64,000 nt of DNA from Aquatica leii (taxonomy: Eukaryota > Arthropoda > Insecta > Coleoptera > Lampyridae), in NCBI GenBank assembly GCA_035610365.1, contig CM069436.1, forward strand, positions 87,545,912-87,609,911, read 5' to 3'. The notes under the pieces were generated by a model. The model made no database searches and was not told the origin of the DNA. It saw only the letters and a program-made list of their open reading frames with translations. The position numbers and the translations under genes are program-made. This document shows positions 35,624 to 46,989 of this stretch, in pieces (position 1 is the first letter of the stretch; every line of letters starts with the position of its first letter).

Positions 35624-36575
35624 ATTGGTGTCGACTCAAAGCCAAGCTAATTGGACGAAAAGATTTTGTTTGAACATATCATTCCCTCTCTAGTTATAGC
35701 TTTTACTTTTTGCAAACCATATGGGTATACTAGCTTTTTACAGTGTTTACAAAGGTAAACCCAAAACTCGTGTTATAAATGAATGCTAATATGTCATTCT
35801 GGGCCTGGAGGTTTATATGGTGCGAAATATTTTGAATGCCAAATAATCCGAATTTTGTTCACCAACTTGATCTTTTAAACTTCTGTTCTAGTTCTAGAAT
35901 TGATTTGTGACGTAGACACTTTTCATCAATTTTTTTGTCATTTGGATTACCCGTGTGTTGCTAAACCAGTATTCTGCATCTCATCTGAAAAAATGGTTTA
36001 TTGGCCAACAGATCGTGTCATTAACGAAAGTAAAATCTTATCAGGTCGATACATGTTTCTAATGGTTTTTAATAAGTACTGATTTAGTTCGTTTCTTTGC
36101 CAGAGCTTCAAACATTGACCTTACTTTTGTAGGGGAAATAGTTAGTTCAAATACTGGCCCATATCGTAAGTAACGTGCATTCTTATCCTGCAGTGTTTTC
36201 AGGACCTCTTTAATGATATTTTGTTACCGTCGCGTTAAAAGTTCATTGTACGTTTTTAGAAGCTGTTGATTCTTAAATATAGTTAGCATCGATTCTACGT
36301 CGAGTATAAATCGGTGTAATCAAAAGTTGTCTCTATGCCAAATAAAATCTGCAAGTTCTTGGTTGCTTACGGAATTTTATTTATGAGTCATGTATGCTCA
36401 ATTCTAAAGACTTGTCAGCTTGCATATTGCGGTCAACTCAAAGAGCCAATATGATTGGACGAAAATGTCTTATTTGGGTTTAGCGGTTACTTTTTGCAAA
36501 TTACGAAGGTGAACCCAAAACAGCAAACTTGTATTATACATAAGTGCTAATATCTCATTCTGTGCCTGGAGGTTT

Positions 36576-37776
36576 TGTTACGAGAATTTTCTCGTAACTT
36601 AATTGCAGGCGGTTAGGTCGATATGATTCGGCAAGCGGGTCGCAAGTCTCGGTGTGCTAGTCCTACAAGAAATTTAAAAAGCGCCAAAACGGTTGGAAAC
36701 TAATAATGGAAGACACCGTTTAAATTTATACAACACTGAAAGAAAATCAGGTTATAACAACGAAGTTATTTATTTTTAACAACTAGCGAAAGGGAGGTTA
36801 AAAAATGAGCGAGGCAGAATTACATATATAGCATCAATTAAGACACAAGATACAAACCCTGGAGGGTAAGCAACACTCCAGACATAAATTTATCGTAGTA
36901 CAGTATGACAGTATAAGTTAATAGATAATCGAAGAAGTTAACTCTGATTCAACGCGACACTAGTGAATTTGTAAACAAAAAAAAATCGCACTTAGAATAA
37001 ATTCAAACCCTAATTTTACAAACAAATTTGCGTTTGTTAGTCGTCTATACCTACTCGCACGTATTTTACGTTCGACAAATCCATAAACTAATAGAAAGTA
37101 AAGAAATTGTATTCACGATTATCTAGTCATGCTAATAGCTATCCGCATGCTTAAATCGTCCTCTAAAATCGCTAAAAGTGCAAGGAAAGAAATAATTAGA
37201 TATAAGAGAAATAAATTGTTTGTAATCCAAACAATGAATTGTTGTAATCGAATGCATCAAGCTTCCGAGTGATTTTCGCTATTCCTATAGCCTCAAAGTT
37301 GAGTAGACTATCACGCGAAGTACGTCAACGACTAGACCCCAGATTACTGTGAAAAATTGGTGCTGCTGCGTACTCCAAGTTATCGATTCCAGCTAAATGT
37401 ATTTAATTGACATGTACCATTTTAAAGGGACAAACACGTGGCGGTAGCCCAAGTCGCTATTACAATTACGGGAAAATCAAGTTATGTCACAAAAGTAGAA
37501 TTCTTATCCCAGAAAAACCCTAACATATGCAGTGAAACCAATGCACTTACTAATAACGTGGATGAAGATGAATATTTAGATATGGTCTCACTGGACGCGC
37601 ACGTTAGATTTTCATGTACAATCCTTACATTCACCGGAAATGGCGTTTTTTGCTTTAATAACTTCATACGTCAAGAAAAAATAAAAACAATGACAACTAA
37701 TATTTTGAATCTAACAAGAGGGCGTTCTCGGACGAAATTCATACAGTACGCAACATATATTAGAATACTTTTAACA
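36576..37776. repeat. TGTTACG dispersed LTR-like repeat, copy 1
   Basis: Begins TGTTACGAGAATTTTCTCGT (a near-palindrome) and ends ATACTTTTAACA, about 1.2 kb. It shares segments with copies at 55.8 kb and 62.9 kb (AATTTAAAAAG-GCGCCAA, ACACTGAAAGA, GTTATTTATTTTTAACAA, GAGGTTAAAAAA). TG...CA ends suggest a solo LTR. No clear target duplication. A 114-codon frame (37,438-37,782) inside matches nothing I know and is disrupted in the partial copy at 38.35 kb. Confidence 0.5.
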
Positions 37777-38339
37777 TATTGATTCTTTACTCTCTGACAT
37801 GAAGTCAAAAAATGCGTTATCAGAAGATTTATGTTCAAAAAAATTCTGCAAATTCTTGGTTGCTTAGGGAACTTTTGATCTTGCGTATGAGTCACGTATG
37901 CTCAATTTTAGAGATTTTCCAGCTTGTATATTGGTGTCGACCTAAAAATACCAAGCTGATTGGACCAAAAGATTTTATTTGCACATGATTCTTTCTCTGG
38001 TTTTAGCTGTTACTTTTAATTTTTGCAAATCAAAGGGTTATACTACCTTTTAACAGCGTTCACCAAGGTGAACCCATAACTGCAAACTCGTTATTATACA
38101 TGACTGCTAGTATCTCATTCTGGGCGTGGTGCGAAATATTTTGAGGCCCAAATAATCTTAATTTGTTTCACCAGCTTGATCTTTAAAACTTCTGAAAGCT
38201 CTAGAAGTTATTTGTGACGTACAAACTTTTTGTCAATTTTTCTAACATTTTTTATGAGTACTATAATGTTTTTAACATTTGTATCACCCGTGTGAAGTAG
38301 GATAGAAATCAATTCTTACCTCAGAAAGACATTCACATA

Positions 38340-38585
38340 GGAAGCAAAACGAATACACCCATTTATAACGTGGATGAATGCGAATATTTGGAACCGAAAG
38401 TCTCACTGGGCGCGCACGTTAGATGACTGTCTATTTTATCCCTTGAATAATTCCACCCATCAAGAAAAATAATAAAATGACAGCCAACACTGAATGTAGT
38501 AACAGGGCGTTGCGGGCCAAAACTTATACAGTACGTAATCTATATCAGAACACTTTTAAGATAACAGTTTATACAGCGCGAAATA
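38340..38585. repeat. Partial TGTTACG-family repeat (3' part only)
   Basis: Shares AACGTGGATGAA, GTCTCACTGG-CGCGCACGTTAG and the AACACTTTTAAGATAACA-type end with 37,545-37,776. It sits between two units of the ~0.8-kb array, so array duplication and insertion are intermingled. Confidence 0.5.
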
Positions 38586-39818
38586 TTGCTATTATGGTTA
38601 ATTTCAAAGATTTGCCAGCTTACATATTGGTATCGACGCAAAGAGGTCAAGGTGATTAAACGAAAAGATTCTGTTTGGACTTATGATTCTGTCTCTGGGT
38701 TTAGCTTTCACTTTTTGCAAATCATATGGCTATACAAGCTTCCTACAGTGTCTATAACGGTAAACCCAAATCTGCAAATTCATATTATACATGATTACTG
38801 ACATCTCATTCTGGGCCTGGAGATTTATATGGTGAGAAATACTTTGAGGGCCAAATAATCTTAATTTTGTTCAAAAGCTTACTCTTTAAAACCTCTGAAA
38901 GCTCTAGAATTGATTTGTGACTTACAAGCTTTTTGTCAATTTTTCTAGCATTTTTTACGAATACGATGTTTTTAACATTTGGATAACTCGTATGTTGTAA
39001 AACCAGTCTTCTGCATCTCTTCTGCAAAAATGATTTCTGGATAACAGATCGAGTTAGTACTGAAGGTAAAATCTTATCAGGTTAAGACACTTTTCTAATG
39101 GTCTTTAATAAGTGATGGTTTTATCATTCATTGACCTAACTTTTGTAGGTGAACTATTTGGTTTGAATACTGGCAGATGTGGTAAGTAACGTGCTTTCTT
39201 ATCTGTTGTATTTTCAGGACCTTTTTAATGATATTCTCTTGTTATCGTAGCGTTAAAAGCGTATTGTAGGTACGTTTTAGGTTTGCTCATTCTTTAATCT
39301 CGAATATGGATTCAAAAAATATGTTGAAAGAGAAAAGTTTCTATTGCAAATTTTTGATTGCTTATAGAACTTTTGATCTTGTGTATGAGTCCTATATACT
39401 CATTCCAGTGACTTGCTTGCGTATTGGTGTCCGCCCAAAGATGTCAAGCTGATTGGCCGAAAAGATTTTGTTTGGACATATGTTTCTTTCTTTGGTTTTA
39501 GCTTTTATTTTTTACAAATCATATGGTTATACTAGTTTTTTACAACGTTCACAAAAGTGAACTCATAACTCCAGACTCATTTTATAAATGACTGCTAATA
39601 TCTCATTCTGGACCTGGATGTTTATATGGTGCGAAATTTTTTGTTGTCCAAATTTTGTTCACCAGCTTGAAACTTTCTTAAAACTTCTGAAAGTTTTAGA
39701 ATTATTTGTGACGTACAAACTTTTTGTCAATTTTTCTAGCATTTCTTATAAATATGGTAAATGTTTTTGACACGGGGACCACCCGTGTGTTGTTAAACCA
39801 GTCTTCTGCTTCTCATCT

Positions 39819-40900
39819 TGTTACGTGGAGGTAGACAAAGTTAAGAATATACCCGCTAGAAGTCGAAGAGTGCGGGGGTTCTAAGTTGAAGAAGAATATT
39901 TATAGGCGCCAAGTTACTGCTATTAGCGATAACTGACCGGAACTAACAGTCAGCAGCAGGTACCTCCCTCGAACCTGATAAAACTATAAGAACAAATTAT
40001 AGTTTAGGAAAAGAAAACCCAGACACAAAGAAACAGCAATATAACAATTCCACCATCACAGAAAATAGTTTAACATGTATCAAGACAATTAAGCAATTTT
40101 ACAAACCACAAACAGCACGCCACTACACGGTTACAAATTCAAGAAGGTGATTATCGACAGCACGTCACCGATCCCAAAGAAATAAAATGAAGTGAGGCCA
40201 CACGAAACCTTAGTAAAGTGCCCGCAGTTATGGCAACACAAAAAAACGAACTTGACGCGCGTTAACAGGCAAACGCCGACAGCACAAGTCTACAATAATT
40301 AATTCGGACCCCAGGCCCAACTTCCCTGTCTCACGAAGCCAACAATCGAAATGCAATGCCTTACCTAAGTTCTTACATAAAAGTTTAATCAGCTTAATTA
40401 TCAATTATGAAATGATGTTTGTCTATTTAACAACCGTACATAACATATATGTACAAGTAATAGAAACAAATAGATTAGGATACTATTAATAGAAGGTAGT
40501 GCTTACGCAGTCCACGGTACAGCGTAACTTTATTTTCGTTAGTAAATAAAGGGAAGGATCTGACCTGCGTGTTGTAGGTGTCGGGTAAGTGATTACGCTG
40601 GTATCCAGATGTTTATAACCATTTACATTGGTGGTGACAGCGTAGACCCAATATGTCGCTACTTCGAGTAATAGCCGCAACAGTGATTCACTGATGAGTT
40701 CGCAACCATCGCCATGAAGTCAAGTAATAGACTCATCCGTATAAGAAAGAAAAATTACCAAAGTACAAGACAAAAGAAACCAAAAAGTAAAACCAGAGAA
40801 GGAAAAAAACACTAAAAGAAAAACGGATTCGAATCGTTAAGTCGCCATTTTGTAAATCCTACCAAAAGGTGTTACATCTCATCAACCCAAAAGAAAATTT
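39819..40900. repeat. Possible further TGTTACG-family copy
   Basis: Begins TGTTACGTGGAGG directly where the ~0.8-kb array breaks off and contains TATAGGCGCCAAG like the other copies. Beyond about 250 bp the similarity is faint, so the right end is a guess. Confidence 0.3.
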
Positions 40901-43044
40901 GTGTGTAAATAGCCGTAATGCAGATACATTCTTGAGTGAGTACATCTAAAAGACGACTTTTTAATAAACATTGAATATATTCTTACCTAACTACTACTTT
41001 CAAACACACATGTGCTGATAAGAAGCTAATTTATATAATCTTTCGTTTCGTGGTTTCATTTGTGCTTTAAAAATGGAAAAGAACGTCATAAGCGAGAACG
41101 AACTTATTTCAGCGTCAAAATCTCCGACCAACTTACGTTATTCGTGATGATAAATCAGTATGAACAATTTTGCGAAATTCAAATAAACCAATAACGTGAG
41201 ACATTAGGATATATAGGGTTAAACAAAATCGAAATAAAGAAATGTAATGTAAGTTGTCTATACGACAGGTCTCAAAATGTAATTCAAATCAGAAATTCCT
41301 TGTTGCAAATTACTAAATAGAATAAATCCAACTTTTAGATTACAATCTGCAAAATACTTCTTATTCTCCAGTCTTTTTAATCCGGTTTAAAAGTTTTCTG
41401 TCAGAGAGAATGTCTCTAAATTTTACCAAGCAGTATTTCGAATAATTGTCTACATTTTTGACAGGCCGGTGTTTTTGTAACCGTCTTTTGCACCTCAATG
41501 CATCGGCGGGAAAATGGATAACTGAGTCTATAAGCAATTCTCTTCTAAGTCTTATGCGGAATTACTTTCAAAACGTTTACTTTTCAGCCAAGTTTCTTTT
41601 GTCACAAAATAAATGATTTTTTTGGTCAAATCTCTTTGATTTGCATTCCATAGGCGTTGATACTAAGTTTTTGAATCGTACACAAAATATAACCATAGAT
41701 ATTTTCTGGATCACTAAAGGAGATTCACCGAAATTGTGTAGTTATCATTAATATGTTAAGTCTTCTTAACTAAACTTTGCAATCTTATATTTCTTATAAA
41801 AAGAAATGCAACGTTGTTTCTCTATTTTATGCGGACACAAGCAAAATATATCATGAAAGATATTCAGAAACGAAATTATCGACTACGAATTTAGAAAATT
41901 GGCGAATTCAATGAACCAAAATCTTCATTATCTTGTATTTCTACCGTAAGAGTAAAAGGCGATTAATCTCAAAAGGCGGTTATTACAATTCGAACGTTCT
42001 TTCAATAAGCTTCAGAATTTAGGCCTTATTGCTTTATACGACTTTTTTTTCATTATTGAGATGGTGCTCGTAGGTATAATTGGTACACCTAAGTAATTCC
42101 ACAGCGCAAAGTTTATTAAAGAACTTAAATCTTTATTTTCTGAAATAATGCCTTTAAGTTTGAGATACGAAGGAACATAGATGTCAAGCAACTGAAACTA
42201 ATTGTAGTGCTCTACAAAGTGGAAACGCCGTAAAACACATGCATGGAAATGGAACAATCTAAATTATTATATTTTTCATTTTGAAGTACAATCTCAAAGC
42301 ACACTTGAAACTTTGTCTGAATCTGCAGCTTCCTACACTATTTATACGCCAAAGGCATTAGTTCAATAAACATAAAAATTTTAGCTGCTTTTTATCGATT
42401 CCATAATATCCATAATAAATAAAGGTTTAGTTATGTAAAAACGAAAAGCCACCTTGAAATGCATGACCGACTTTTAATGTAATAATTAATTTAATATCGA
42501 CAAATGAATAAATCGATGACTAAACGCTGGAAAGTTTACTTAATCATGAAACAACAGTATGAAAATGATTATTTGTAAAATATGATTTAATTAAAGTAGG
42601 CTAACGCAAAAACCGTGTTTTAATGTTTTAAAAACAACGCGAATCGGTAATTGTTTTGTTTTAATTATGTAGATATGCAAATTTTTTGCTTTTAAATTTC
42701 GTTGGAATACGCAATTTAACAGCAAATTCGGGTAATAATTAGTGGTTGAATTAGAGAGAGAGAGTGTGCACTAACGCGTTCGAACCTTTCAAAGTTAATG
42801 TTCCTAATTATATCAGATCAAATGTATAATTCATGCAATTTTGTCGAAAAAGATTTTTTTTGTAACGACATTTACTAGTGTGATTTCATCAGTGACGTCA
42901 GTTTTAAATAGCTAAACTTAAAATGTTCTAGTCTTTATCTTCTTTTTTTTTGATACATGCAGTATTTGACAAAATAAGTGCATTAGATAAATGTCTGCTT
43001 TAAAAAGGGCCTGTGAAAGTTGTAATTGTTAAGCACAAGTGCTG
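40901..43044. other. AT-rich noncoding DNA
   Basis: No coding exon, RNA gene or recognisable repeat. Only short low-complexity patches, such as an AG run near 42,755. Confidence 0.3.
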
Positions 43045-43215
43045 AGAGTCTGTAATTTAGTCCAAAATCTTAATAATGAAAGTTAGTCCAGAGCGAAGTA
43101 GTCGTGCTGGGCGCCAGATTCTATACTGAAGAAACATGCTTCTGAGCCGCAATGTGTTGAATCTGCTAGAGAAAAGACAACCGGTAGAGTAAAGATTTTG
43201 TTACTGCCTTTTTCT
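43045..43215 (+). repeat. Direct repeat, copy 1 of 2
   Basis: About 170 bp containing GTAGTCGT, TGGGCGCCAG, CTGAAGAAA, CTGAGCC and GTAGA-TAAAG in the same order as the copy about 337 bp downstream. Function unknown. Confidence 0.6.
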
Positions 43216-43381
43216 AAAGAAATATGTTATTGTCACATTTATCTTTGGTTCTTTTTCATCTTGAGTACTTCTAATTTGTTCAACGTAGTACAAAATCTTT
43301 GTCGTGCAAAATTTATCTAAAACCCAACCTTAGGGTTATACTCGTAGGTATCGCTTTTTTCTTTGTTTTCAATCTTTTGGG

Positions 43382-43550
43382 AGCTGTAAGTCTTAGTCAA
43401 AATTTTGAAAAACGAAGAGTGGCCGAATTGGAGTAGTCGTTGAATACTGGGCGCCAGGCTCTATGCTGAAGAAATATATCTCTGAGCCACATTGTGCTGA
43501 ACCCACTAAATAAAGGACAGTCGGTAGAATAAAGGTGTTGCTACTGCATT
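43382..43550 (+). repeat. Direct repeat, copy 2 of 2
   Basis: Parallel to 43,045-43,215 with roughly three quarters of bases shared by eye; includes GAGTAGTCGT, TGGGCGCCAGGCTCTATGCT and GTCGGTAGAATAAAG. The pair looks like two diverged tandem units of about 0.34 kb. Confidence 0.6.
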
Positions 43551-44850
43551 CTAAATCAAAATACACGTTAAATATGTTACAGATATGAACACATTTCAAC
43601 ATAGCTTCTCCACTATATGTAACAAACACAAATATCAAATTGTGTTTGTTGTAATAATGTCTGTTTAATAATGGAATTAAAAAAACCTCAAATTGTATCA
43701 CAAATCGGTAAAAAAATGAAAACTCGTTGGCAAAAAAATTACTGAATATGTAAAAAAAAGTACAAATTCAAATCTTTTCTTTGTGTAAGTTGAGGCTCTT
43801 ACCGTTTCAGCACACTTTTTTGTCAACAAACGAAACCGACGTTCTGACGTTTTCCCAATCCAACTGTTTTATTGCTTGAATCTGTTTTTCTTCGGTTCGC
43901 ATTCTTTTTATTTTGTCTTATTTTTCTTCTTGTTTTTCTTCAGGCTCATTTTTATTAGTGTCGCTTTCTACTTGTTTTTGGAGGTGTTTTCTTTTTTCCA
44001 AAAATAACAAGTGACCGAGATGAGCTTGAGGAAGAAGGGCTAATGAATGAAATTTGCGTCAACTTCTGTTCTGAAGTCTTGCGGTGGCCGTGGAAAAATA
44101 AAAGGAACGCATCTCGAATTAGAGAGCGCAGCAAATAATTAATATAATAAATTAGTTTTCTTTGACATCTTCAGAAGTCAAAGCGTATCTATAACTTTTG
44201 TTTTTGTCATCCTTCTTTAATTACTTCTATAACACTGAAAAGCAAGGTAAGAGAAAAGTCGTAAAATATAAACTGAAACAGTGGAATGTAATTTTGGAAG
44301 ATAAAAAAAAGAACCAATCGAAGTAGTCGGGTAAAACAAAGCAATCGCATGCATAGAGAAAATATTAAATTGCAATAGCGCATACATACGTAGATAATAC
44401 AGAAGTTTTTGAATCGGAAAATGGAAATCTATTAATATTGATATGTCACAAGTATAAAAGAACCAGAACATAGGTGTAAAGACAAGCGGAAATGAGTACT
44501 TTGGTACTGATGTAAATGGAAGAAAGAGACAAGAAGTAATCTAGAAGAATTAAAATTGAAAAAATAAAAAAGAAGAAGCAAGTCAAAGAACGCTAGAATA
44601 TATTACAAAAAGGGTTAAAAAACTGAATTTTACCATTTTTGCAAACAGCGATCCGGACGTCTAATATTTTGATAGAACTTAGAACATAGTTAATTTTCGT
44701 GAGTCTATATATGGTTATAGTTAACAACCTGTGAGTTATCTTGATCATATTAATTGGTGTGCAATCATTATACAAGGATTCTCAGAATATGTGAGCAATT
44801 TTCCGGTTTCAAATAGAACGCATACAAATAATATGACAAGTTCCTATAAC
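43551..44850. other. Noncoding DNA, nothing recognised
   Basis: AT-rich; open frames on either strand are short and of unusual composition. The right end (44,860-44,900, around ACACCCTGTAC) resembles a terminus motif frequent in insect transposons. Confidence 0.25.
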
Positions 44851-46239
44851 TCTTTTTCCTACAGCCCTCCCAGGGGCTATTTTCGTACACCCTGTACGTT
44901 TGTTTCCAATAAGTTTTCTCGATTGTCTATTGGATTAGCATAGCTGAGCGAGGAGGTCAAGCCACTGATCTTTCCCTTCCTATCCATCGATGTTCGATAT
45001 TCCTGTTTAAGTGTTCTCGAACTACTAGACTGTAACCAACTATTTCTCTAGGATGTCCTGTTGGTCACATCCACGAACATCACGGCTAGCTTGATGGTCG
45101 TCGAGAAGACGTGGATTACAAAGGAAAAAAGTTTGGTCGCCACCTTTTTAAAGCTACTAGTAGAATACCCAGTCGAGGAACCAGGTGGCCTAGAATAACC
45201 CGCTGAAAGTAAAGTAGTTACAGGAGAGACAGAAGCAAATAACAGAGAACACTCGAAGGATATAATCGCATTAAGCTCGAATTACCAACTCTAAGCACAT
45301 CGAAGTAACAATAAAGTGATAACATACAACATATAGACTAATAGCTAATGTTCGTGAAATAACGTTGCCAAAATGAGCACAAAATATGCAATAACTTAGA
45401 AGAGAAAAGAAAAAAATTAGACAAGTATGACTTACCCAACTATCCTAGGGTATACGTATGGTTCCACTTTAGTGCATCATATGTAAATAAAATTTAGTTT
45501 GGCGGATGTGAGCTCAGTCATATATTAACCGGCTTAATGAACGGCCAAACTGAAAATCAATACACGTACACAAACTCCAGAGGTTTTGCATGATATCGAG
45601 TCGACACTAAAATGCAAGTATTAAAACTTTGGTCCGTTGAGGGCTACACCGGTATTTAACAACTGCACAAAGAAAATTGTCCATTGTATCGCATACAAGA
45701 ATGATTAATCAATCACTGGAGACATTAAACGTAGAATCACATCGACAACATTGGACACTTTACAATTGGATAGATGGAACGTGAATCAAATCATATGTTG
45801 AATTGAAAATTAATACATCGTCACCAATCATGCAGTAGCCGGACTGTAGTGTAATCTTGCCCACTCACAGTAACCGCGTCACGCTTATATAATAAAAACA
45901 TTTTGGAAACTGTTCTAAGCCTGAGGCGATGTGTACTCTACGTTACACCTGATCTACCCAACCGTTGCTAGAAAGGAGAAATTTAGCAAAACCAACTACA
46001 TACATGTTAATGTCGGAGCCGCCATTAAGGGAAATTAAAAAGGAAGTTTTTACCTGCAACCCCCTACGCATATGTCAGGAATCGCACAAAATATTCGTCA
46101 ATGACTAATCTAATCAGTAAACCAGAATCACTTTCTACAAGAGAAAAGAAATGTTAGTCACCGGAATAAATAGCAGAAAGGCACTTATAGTGAAGTGAAA
46201 ATTAAGCGCGCTTACTAGATTGTAGCCACAAGTTGAAAC
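44851..46239. repeat. Unclassified repeat-like block
   Basis: Base composition is less AT-rich than its surroundings, and segments near 45,130-45,300 (TGGTCGCCACCTTTTTAAAG and following) loosely resemble the TGTTACG family. No open frame of interest. It abuts the transposase remnant. Classification is tentative. Confidence 0.25.
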
Positions 46240-46885
46240 TGAAAATGCTATACCACTCCGGAACATGAAGCGTATTTAGCGACTAAAATTAAAACTACCA
46301 AACAATGGCCAATAGGAATTGCAAAACCGATAGCGCCAACTTCAAACTTTGTCGTATACAGGGTATTTTTCAGACAAAATAAATACAACCGTAACAAGGC
46401 TAAAATGTGGCGAGACCCCATCACGCATGAAGCACATACCACGTCGTATTGCGAGTAGTAGTAGATCTTCTAAAAGTTCTGGCAAATTGTTTTGAAAAAA
46501 ATGCAGTTTACCAGTTAACCTTGGCAATAGAAATGGTTCAATTAAAAGCTGCCCGATTATTCTGGCTCACGCGTTGATGGGTTGAAATTGATGCTGATGA
46601 TGCCTTATAATAGAAGCATGTGGCAAATTATAAGATTTTATATTACCGCTTTTACAAAATCCAATTTCGTTCGTAAAGAGAACTGAAGCAATGAAATTTG
46701 CATTGTTTATGTGCCGATCTAAAACCATCCTCTGTGGGAAGTCTTCAGGAAGAAGCGTATGGACTTTTAGAAGTTCGTATGGATCCAAATACTGTTCTCT
46801 AAAGACAGTCGATTTTGGACAATCAAACTGGGCAGTCAATTTTTGGAGATTTGTAGAAGGATCTGCTTCTACGACATTTTAAAAA
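46240..46885 (-). mobile_element. Degenerate DDE transposase (Tc1/mariner-like, DUF4817-associated type)
   Basis: The minus strand reads QKLTAQFDCPKSTVFREQYL, then PYELLKVHTLLPEDFPQRMV, ASVLFTNEIGFCKSG, then after a stop ARIIGQLLIEPFLLPRLTG, LPELLEDL, CFMRDGVSPHFS. This follows the common insect transposase pattern (YHVQRVQ-L-PEDF-RR, ILFTDEAGF, W-GIIG--LIGP-FLP-RLTG, MHDGAPPHF). The first catalytic Asp (LFTDE) has become Asn (LFTNE), and a stop and frameshift break it, so it is inactive. The helix-turn-helix N-terminus is missing or lost in the adjacent LINE. Confidence 0.75.
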
Positions 46886-46989
46886 AATTTAATTCAAGAG
46901 TTGGTTCGTTTAGCGCCCTTGCACTTCGGTCTTCTTGGTCCTTTTGTGCACTTCTGATTTATTACTCCTTTATCAGTTCTGTTTCGTCA

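Larger units (their letters stand above)
34956..39818. repeat. Tandem array of about five ~0.8-kb units, interrupted by insertions
   Basis: The anchor GATTGGACGAAAAG and variants occurs near 35,650, 36,440, 37,955, 38,650 and 39,440. The anchor CTCATTCTGGGCCTGGA occurs near 35,800, 36,555, 38,110, 38,800 and 39,600. TTCTAATGGTTTTTAATAAG occurs at about 34,958, 36,058 and 39,093. Corrected for insertions, the period is near 0.8 kb. Units are diverged by substitutions and small indels. The first carries a hAT MITE; the second and third are broken by the TGTTACG repeat. No conserved reading frame is seen across units. Confidence 0.75.

Noticed and set aside
37438..37782. 114-codon plus-strand frame with mixed composition
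   Set aside because: Lies in the TGTTACG repeat; the related partial copy at 38.35-38.58 kb does not keep the frame.
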